The notes under the pieces were generated by a model, which worked only from the letters and a program-made list of their open reading frames with translations, made no database searches and had not been told where the DNA came from. 64,000 bases of DNA, taken from Sorex araneus (taxonomy: Eukaryota > Chordata > Mammalia > Eulipotyphla > Soricidae). Of the stretch, positions 57,755 to 64,000 are shown piece by piece. The translations under genes and the position numbers were made by a program. Numbering within the stretch: the first letter of the stretch is position 1; each line of letters opens with the position of its first letter. The stretch spans positions 110,070,035 to 110,134,034 of the forward strand of contig NC_073305.1 of assembly GCF_027595985.1 (NCBI RefSeq). Reading direction: 5' to 3'.

Positions 57755-58852
57755 TAGGCAAATTAATTTTATTTAGACAAAATTGTTTAGTGACCTATGA
57801 AGTGAAAGAGAGGGAGAAACAGGTGCATGCTAAGGAGAGAATGCAGACTACTTCAGAGGGGCAGAAAGCCAGGACTACATACTTCATATAGGGCAGTCTT
57901 CACGGGGAGAATGTGCACTTCAGGTCTTTACAAAATTGATTTTAAAGCAGGGCTTCTCCAAAACTACTCCCACTTAAGTAACAGTCTATTGTCAGGGTAT
58001 CATAAAGAAGAGCCTTGAATTCTTGACTTTAATTTTATGTTCTTATCATGGCCTTCTGCATCTCTGGAAATTTTTCCTATTCTTTGGGTTTCTGCATTTG
58101 GATGGTGGTTTATTTTCTTCATCTTCAAACAACTCAATATTTGCATCTCAAGAGGGCATGTTTTTCTTGCTTTTGGTCTATTTCAGGTCTGATGATTAGG
58201 CAACTTTCTCTTATTTTTTATTTCTTAAAAATCTCATTGCAAGGACCTTCTTTTTACCTGCCTGGAAACAAAATAATGCACTTTATCTCTGAACCACATC
58301 CCTGGCTCCTCACCTGTATTATTTTAAAAGTTATGGAAAAGAAAAGTACAAATTTAAAAATTATATTGTTATGCTATTTCCTTTAAAGTCAAACTGAAAA
58401 TTGCTCTACAAATATTAAAAAAACAAACATTTTATATACTGTAATTAATTAGGGAAATATTGCCAACTGGTTCAATAGAGGTTCAAAATACCAGATGTAT
58501 GTATGTTTAGATGTATGTATATATATGATGCTTAGTTATTATTATCTTTACTTAATAATTTTCTTCTGAAGAAATTTTTTAAACTCAACATTAGCTACAT
58601 AAGCATTTATATTAACAAAAATGTGACATCTTACTTAACTTTCTGTGATGTCAATATAAACTATGAAATATGAGGTTGTGTTCCATGAAAAATAAACTCC
58701 ATGTGTACATGTATAAATATATGTTTTTGGAAACAAACATTTTTATGCTTCAAGAAATATGAGGCTACATCATGACTACCTTGCTCAATAAGTTAGATTT
58801 CTTGTAAAAAAATAATAATAAGGGGTAATTTTACCCTTACATTTTATTTTTG
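57755..58852. other. No recognised feature
   Basis: Includes an open frame at 58048-58386 rich in aromatic and leucine residues, with no family match and no gene context; not called. Confidence 0.4.
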
Positions 58853-59024
58853 AGAGGTTGGAGCAATAGTACAGTGGGAGGAGCAGGGAGGGCTTGCTTG
58901 CCTTGCACGTGCCCGACCCAAGTTCCGTCTCTGGCATTCCATATGGTTCCTCAAGCACTGCCAGACATAATTCCTGAGTGCAAAACCAGGAACAAGCCAT
59001 GAGCACTGCCAAGTGTGGCCCAGC
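58853..59024 (+). mobile_element. Old B-type SINE with head insertion
   Basis: Sense copy: GGTTGGAGCAATAGTACAGT, an extra GGAGCAGGGAGG between the A and B box regions, GCCTTGCACGTGCCCGACC, TAATTCCTGAGTGCAAAACC, GCCAAGTGTGGCCC. Confidence 0.78.
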
Positions 59025-59744
59025 TCCCCACTTCCTCCAATACTTTTCAATTGTTTTTTAAAAATATCCTATTTGGTATAGTAATATTGAACATGCATGT
59101 CATTTGTAGAAATTAAAAGAATAAAAGCTACATTTCTGGAAAAAAACAAGTTGAGAACTAGTCTGGCTCCTGCTGAATTTCATCCTTCACACATCTTTGA
59201 AAACAGGAGCAGTGATCCTGATTCTAAAATTAAATTTTTCAAAGTTAATAAGATAGCTGCAAAAAATTTGCCTTGGAAATAAATGATAATACTTATAATC
59301 CTATATCATCATTTAAACTTCCAAAGTTATTCATCTAAGAGAGGAAAAAATAGGAAGTTTCATAATCTGTATTTCTGAGTGCAGTAGAGGAGGATTCTGC
59401 TGTGCAATGTAGGAAAGTTTTTGAATTCTCAATGTGAAAAAAAAAACAAAATTTGATCATACTTTAAATATACAATTCAAATAAGTAAATATCTATGAAC
59501 TTAAAGTTGCCAGAATATTTATATTTTCAGTATTTTATGCCAAAAACCAAAATATTAAAAGAAGGAAAAAAACAAAGCTTGAAAGCCTCTCTCTTCTTGA
59601 AATTAAACCTTCAAAATAACAGAATATGCCATGGTCTCTTATGTGAATATCTATTAAACTTGATAATAGGTGTTAGAGTGATATAAGTGGTTTTAAAAAA
59701 ACAATGATGATTTTACTGAGAACCCTGTATTCTATTTCCCATGG
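59025..59744. other. No recognised feature
   Basis: AT-rich, nothing recognised. Confidence 0.4.
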
Positions 59745-60453
59745 TAGAGAGGGTTCTCAGTAAACTTAAAATTGAGCTACCATGCAATCTAGAAATTCCA
59801 CTTTGGGGTTCTTACCCCAAAGAAAAATATTTATTTTAAAAGATATGCACACATTCATTGAGGCACTCAATACAATAGCTAAGATTTGGTATCAATCTAG
59901 ATGTCCAACAACTGATTAGTATATCATGTAGATGTGATATATATACACAACGGAATACTATGCAGCTATAAGGAATAATGAAATCATGTAATTTACTACA
60001 ACATAGAACTGGAAGATATCATGTTAAATAGATAAAATAAGCTAGAAGGAGGACAAACACAGGATAATATCACTTATATGTGGCATTTAGAGTAACTGGA
60101 TAAGGAAATTCAGTGGTTTAAAGGGAGATATCTAGATCATTCTCGACCCCAGAGTAAAGGGTGGAGAAAGAAAGAAATTAAGTAAAGGGGAAGAGGAGGA
60201 GATGTATGAGAAGAATGGGGTGAGGTAAAGGGGATTTGGGTACATTAGTGGTGTTGAGGAATGTTACTGCTAAATATCCAAACCACAGAGTTAACGACAA
60301 TGAAATCAAGAGACTCAAACTTTAATAACCAAATTTAAAAGATGTCAAGATGACAGGCTGTGCTGGGGCAGGGGTGTGGTGTAAGAAAGAGAACCTTGAA
60401 GCATCGATGTAGCAAAGGTGACACTGATGATGGGAGCAGTGTTGCATCATTAG

Positions 60454-60547
60454 CACTGTAGCACTGTCATCCCCTTGTTCATCATCAATTTGCTCTAGCA
60501 GGCACCAGTAACATCTCCATTGGGAGACTTGTTACTGTTTTTGGCAT
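60454..60547 (-). mobile_element. 5'-truncated A-type SINE joined to an L1
   Basis: Tail GCACTGTAGCACTGTCATCC and the last 3' blocks up to GTTACTGTTTTTGGCAT; the remainder of the SINE is not found on either side. Confidence 0.8.
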
Positions 60548-60936
60548 TGTATCTTAAAAATTCAACTGTTCCAAGGACAATAGTAACAGGGTCAGGAGGA
60601 TTGGTGCACAGTTGGTGGCCTGCTTCAAGCGGTCGGAGAAAAGGCAGTTGGGATAGAGAAGGGACCACTATGACAAAGATCATTGGAAATAATCACTGCA
60701 GATAAGAACTACATGCTGAAAGTAGGTAAAGGAGCAAACATGATAACCCCCCAATATCTGTATGGCAAACCATAATGTTCAAAAGGAGTGAAGAGAGAGA
60801 CAGACAGATAGACAGAGACAGAGACAGAGACATAGAGGAGAGAGAGAGAGAGAGAACTGATCTCTACTACACCTGGAACATTGGATCATAGGGAGCTTTA
60901 TAACTGTATCTCACAGTGACTCGATTAAAAAAATAC
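60548..60936 (+). mobile_element. 5'-truncated L1 3'UTR
   Basis: GGTGGCCTGCTTCAAGCGG, ACATGCTGAAAGTAGGTAAA, GCAAACCATAATGTTC, a purine repeat (60796-60854) and the 3' end CACAGTGACTCGATTAAAAA. TTAGCAC (60450-60456) and TTAGCCAC (60937-60944) frame this L1 together with the SINE fragment. Confidence 0.85.
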
Positions 60937-61005
60937 TTAGCCACGAATAACTTGAATAACTTTGTGACTCACAGTACTTTAATAAAATAAAATTTTAAAA
61001 AACCC

Positions 61006-61326
61006 GACAAACTACTAGTGTATTACTGAAGTAATATAAACAAACATCGTTTCTTCAACAAAAGTCCAAACCTAAAACAAAATCCATTGTGACTATAGAC
61101 AAAAAATGTTCAACTTCTATCGTTTCCACAATTTCCTAAAATAACATGGAGCCTGTTTTTTCTTTTAAAATGATGATGATTGTGAACATTAATAATCCAT
61201 TGAAGACCTAAAACCAAAAATACTAAAATGCTTGAGAGGATATGATTTAGAATGTGGCAGTACACAGTAGATGAGATGGAGCACATTTTGCAGAATATGC
61301 TGACATGTTCACCAAAAATCTATAAA
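61006..61326. other. No recognised feature
   Basis: Short unique-looking interval. Confidence 0.4.
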
Positions 61327-61341
61327 CAAGAGGTATTTTTT

Positions 61342-61526
61342 TGTTTTGTTTTTTTTTTTTGGCTTTTTGGGTCATACCTGGCGATGCACAGGGGTTACTC
61401 CTGGCTCTGCACTCAGGAATTACCCCTGGCAGTGCTCAGGGGACCATATGGGATCCTGGGAATAGAACCCGGGTCGGCCGCATGCAAGGCAAACGCCCTA
61501 CCTGCTTGTGCTATCGCTCCAGTCCC
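61342..61526 (-). mobile_element. Young B-type SINE, perfect 15-bp TSD
   Basis: Near-consensus antisense copy (GGGTCATACCTGGCGATGCA, AGAACCCGGGTCGGCCGC). CAAGAGGTATTTTTT is repeated at 61327-61341 and 61527-61541. Confidence 0.94.
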
Positions 61527-61659
61527 CAAGAGGTATTTTTTAAAACCTAGATAACATATAGCAAATGTCTTCCCTAACTTATGACACATAGAAGTCTGGT
61601 TTTGTGCACTCAATACATGGGTACCAGTACTTACTGGTTTAATTCTACTTGATACTATA

Positions 61660-62745
61660 GTAGTAGAGAGTCTCTTGCCCACATGCCTGGCTGTCTTCCC
61701 TGGGGCCCCTCGGAGGGTATGGGCTCCAACTTCCCTCCCCACCCCGAGCAGAGATCCTGGCAGCCGAAGACCACTGGAACCTAGCTACAGCCATGCTGGA
61801 GGTCCCTCTCGACACATTCGGACAGGCCTCATGCATGAAGGTACCGGCAGAGGAACCCAGGTGTGTGTAATCCCATCAATGGCCAACATCCAGAGAGAGA
61901 CTTAAAAGCAAGCTCTTGGAAGCTTTAGCCTTTATATCTTTAGCCTACTTCTCCCTCTGGGAGAAACTGGCAATCTTCTGAGAGTTTCTTGCCCACATGG
62001 AAGCTTGCAAGCTTCCCATGGTGTATTCATATGCAAAATCCAGTAACAAGCTGGATCTCATTCCCCTGACCCTGAAGAGCCCCCAGTGCAACATCGTTAG
62101 GAGGGCCGATGTCAGGGTCCTGGCCATTAGACCCCGGCAAACTGGAGTATGATCCCCCAGCCACCGGACTTACTCCCTATAGGAGAGGGAGTGGGAAGGG
62201 AAGAAGCCTCTGCCCTGCCTCCCTGCGCACCGCGGCCACCCTACCACTGCCACCGAGAAAGAACCACGCAGAGGGGGGAGAGTTGGAGGTCAAGTAACTC
62301 TTGATTTTATTAAGCTCACACGCCAATATTTAAAGAAGAAATTTTAGGAAGGAGTGGGCATTATGAACATCTGGTTATCAGCTCTGAAGTAAACATTTTG
62401 CTAGGCCCTTTACAGATGTTAATTGATGATCTATGTTCCCTCCTTTTAAGGCCGGTATGCTTAGCTCAGACAACCGGTGACTTTCAAGTTTCATCCCACT
62501 ATCTTCTCGACCAGGGAGCCCTTCTGGGTGGAGTGCTGGCACCGGGCCTTAGGGCCCTGTTTGAAGAGAACCTGTTTCTGTCTCTAAGGGCAGGGAATTT
62601 GGCCAGGGTCTCAGACTGGCTGCTGAGACCCCAACAGGCCCAGTCGAGATAGACTTCTAAGATCTCAGGGAAAGGACGAAATGAGATGTTACTGAGCCTG
62701 CCCGAGAAATCGGTGATTAACGGGATTTCATGATTTCGTGATTCA
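61660..62745 (+). mobile_element. Composite repeat split by an LTR
   Basis: Sense copy. GC-rich 5' region 61665-61870 (GTCTCTTGCCCACATGCC, GGCAGAGGAACCCAGGTG), then directly AATCCCATCAATGGCCAAC, so part of the 5' unit found in other copies is missing; then the SINE-tail part (CATTCCCCTGACCCTGAAG) to 62109. After the LTR it resumes at 62643 (CTTCTAAGATCTCAGGG, GAGATGTTACTGAGCCTG) and ends in TTCATGATTTCGTGATTCATG. Confidence 0.75.
62110..62636 (-). mobile_element. Solo LTR of an endogenous retrovirus, 527 bp
   Basis: Plus strand TGTCAGGGTCC to CCCCAACA. 6-bp flanks GGCCGA (62104-62109) and GGCCCA (62637-62642) differ at one base. Minus strand has a polyadenylation signal in CTTAATAAAATCAAGAG (about 62296-62312). 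Removing it restores the composite repeat in register. No viral coding sequence. The frames at 62398-62652 and 62499-62924 are LTR-derived. Confidence 0.78.
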
Positions 62746-62917
62746 TGACTATAGTAGCAACATAAAAACAAAACAGCAAAACAGATTTTAGCAGAGATGT
62801 TATAGCTAAAACAGTGCCAAATATATCTATATCTGTGTCTTTCTATGTGTATATATCTCAAAGTGATTTGTTTGTTCTTTATTTTCATTATTACAATGGT
62901 CTGTACATCTAAATAAT

Positions 62918-63168
62918 GTAGCACTGTAGCACTGTCATCCCGTTGTTCATCAATTTGCTCGAGCGAGCACCAGTAATGTCTCCATTGTGAGTCTTGTTGC
63001 TACTGTTTTTGGCACATTGAATACGCCATGGGTAGCTTGCCAGGCTCTGCCGTGCGGGCGGGATACTCTCAGTAGCTTGCCAGGCTGTCCGAGAGGGACT
63101 GAAGAATCAAACACAGGTCAGCCACGTGCAAGGCAAATGCCCTACCCACCCTACCTATGGCTCCAGTC
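62918..63168 (-). mobile_element. A-type tRNA-SINE
   Basis: Antisense copy with GTAGCACTGTAGCACTGTC tail, GTGCGGGCGGGATACTCTC, and a worn head (AATCAAACACAGGTCAGCC; ACCCACCCTACCTATGGC). Confidence 0.9.
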
Positions 63169-64000
63169 CTCTAACTTACAAAAATTATTCTTACTTCAAA
63201 AAAATTTTTATTTTCCTAAAATAAGAGCAAAGCATTCAAGATCTGGATGCACTTTTGCTGATAGACAAACCAGATGGTATCCGTTGTACATACTTGTGAA
63301 GAACTGAATCTATAATCAATAGTCCTCAAATAAACATTACAGGTTAAACTAGAAAGAGATTAACTGTTCTGATCCTGCAGGTTTGGTATCTGACTTTTCT
63401 GAGATTTTATTCAAAAGTATTTTGAATAGAATTGCTTGTAGGCATGTTGTTTATACTCCTATGTCCTCTTTCATTAAAGTTTCTTTTATACTTATCTTAC
63501 AGTTGGCATTGTAATTAATGTGTCAATTCCATTACCTTTTTTAGTCTCTTCTCTTCATTCTAGTACTTTGAGACCTTATAATATGTTTAAATGTAACCTC
63601 CCTTCTCCCATTCTCGACAACTACCCTAACTTGGACAGCTACGATGCCAAAATCTAGCTATGTGCTTCCTTTTGCCAAACTTTTTAATTCACGAGTTTTC
63701 AGATAAAAATTAGATTCCTATCTCTTAATCTCACACACTCAATTTGAAATGTTCGAGATATGTGGCTTCAGCTTGCTCCAAACATTTCCTATGGTGATTT
63801 TTTAAAAATACATTCTCAAAAACAGTGACACTATTCAATAAAGGAGAACAGGAGTGCTCTTAAAGAGGAAGTGTAATTCTTAGCACTAAAATAAAATTAA
63901 TCACAACAATAAATTTCACTGGCAAGGAAACAGACTCTGTGAGGCATTATGAAAATAGAGTGGAGGTAAAGAAACTAAGGAATGTTAATATGTGACATGT
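63169..64000. other. No recognised feature to window end
   Basis: AT-rich unique-looking sequence; no repeat or gene recognised. Confidence 0.4.

Larger units (their letters stand above)
59745..61005 (+). mobile_element. Old L1 3' region interrupted by a SINE/L1 unit
   Basis: ORF2 end at 59745-60110 (AACGGAATACTATGCAGCTA, GAGGACAAACACAGGATAAT), 3'UTR to 60449 (GATGTCAAGATGACAGGCTG), then after the insertion 60937-61005 (GAATAACTTTGTGACTCACAG). Same subfamily as 10540-11060. Confidence 0.7.

Noticed and set aside
2549-63168. tRNA genes at the SINE heads
   Set aside because: A and B boxes are present, but the heads cannot fold as full tRNAs and are always followed by SINE bodies; they are tRNA-derived Pol III promoters.

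Overview
The window is non-coding nuclear DNA from a mammal, very probably a Sorex shrew (S. araneus or a close relative). The main reason is the dominant short repeat: a tRNA-headed SINE whose head begins GGGCTGGAGCGATAGCACAG and contains a GGGTTCGATTCC B box, which I recognise as the shrew SOR-type SINE. About 30 copies occur on both strands, together with mammalian L1, MIR/L2, a MaLR LTR, three endogenous-retrovirus-type solo LTRs and one processed pseudogene. The base composition is AT-rich, and no open reading frame looks like a functional gene. The longest recognisable coding remnants are L1 ORF2 pieces and a dead stathmin copy. It reads as intergenic or deep intronic sequence.

Layout. 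1-5400: an L1 3'UTR edge, SINEs and the first long composite repeat. 6300-7760: a SINE, then an internally deleted L1 with a perfect 16-bp target-site duplication (TSD). 9100-11350: SINEs, an old L1 tail and a SINE-tail element. 14300-16700: a MaLR LTR, then an antisense L1 carrying a SINE. 18000-20000: a SINE cluster. 20250-24940: an older L1 split by a younger one. 24950-28400: a second composite repeat, a (TC)n tract and a GC-rich retroposon of unknown origin with a clear TSD. 31281-31544: a very short young L1. 33400-38225: old L1, MIR and SINEs. 40300-41040: a composite repeat ending in (TG)n. 41640-45930: an old L1 containing two SINEs, a 1.15-kb LTR, a SINE-tail fragment and a younger L1. 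47560-49722: a processed STMN1 (stathmin) pseudogene split by a 1.2-kb L1-derived element. 50092-50971: a second L1-derived element without ORFs. 52000-55300: L1s, an LTR and a fragment of an RTE-clade reverse transcriptase. 59700-62750: nested L1/SINE, then a composite repeat split by an LTR.

How the parts relate. There seem to be two retrotransposition systems. One is L1: poly(A) tails, and it explains the B-type SINEs, the processed pseudogene and the UTR-only L1 derivatives. The second has no poly(A); its products share one 3' end of about 70 bp followed by short tandem repeats (CAGTGATA-, CAGTGCTA- or ATG-type). Products with that 3' end include the A-type SINE with the same tRNA head, SINE-tail elements without a tRNA head, a family of about 0.75-kb composites with 5' direct-repeat units, and the GC-rich 27.6-28.4 kb element. 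The plausible driver is the RTE-type LINE represented at 54632-54860; RTE elements end in short repeats, and a shrew RTE has been reported as a horizontal transfer from parasitic nematodes. The link between that RTE and the shared 3' end is my inference and is not shown by this window. All identifications are by eye; no database search was run.
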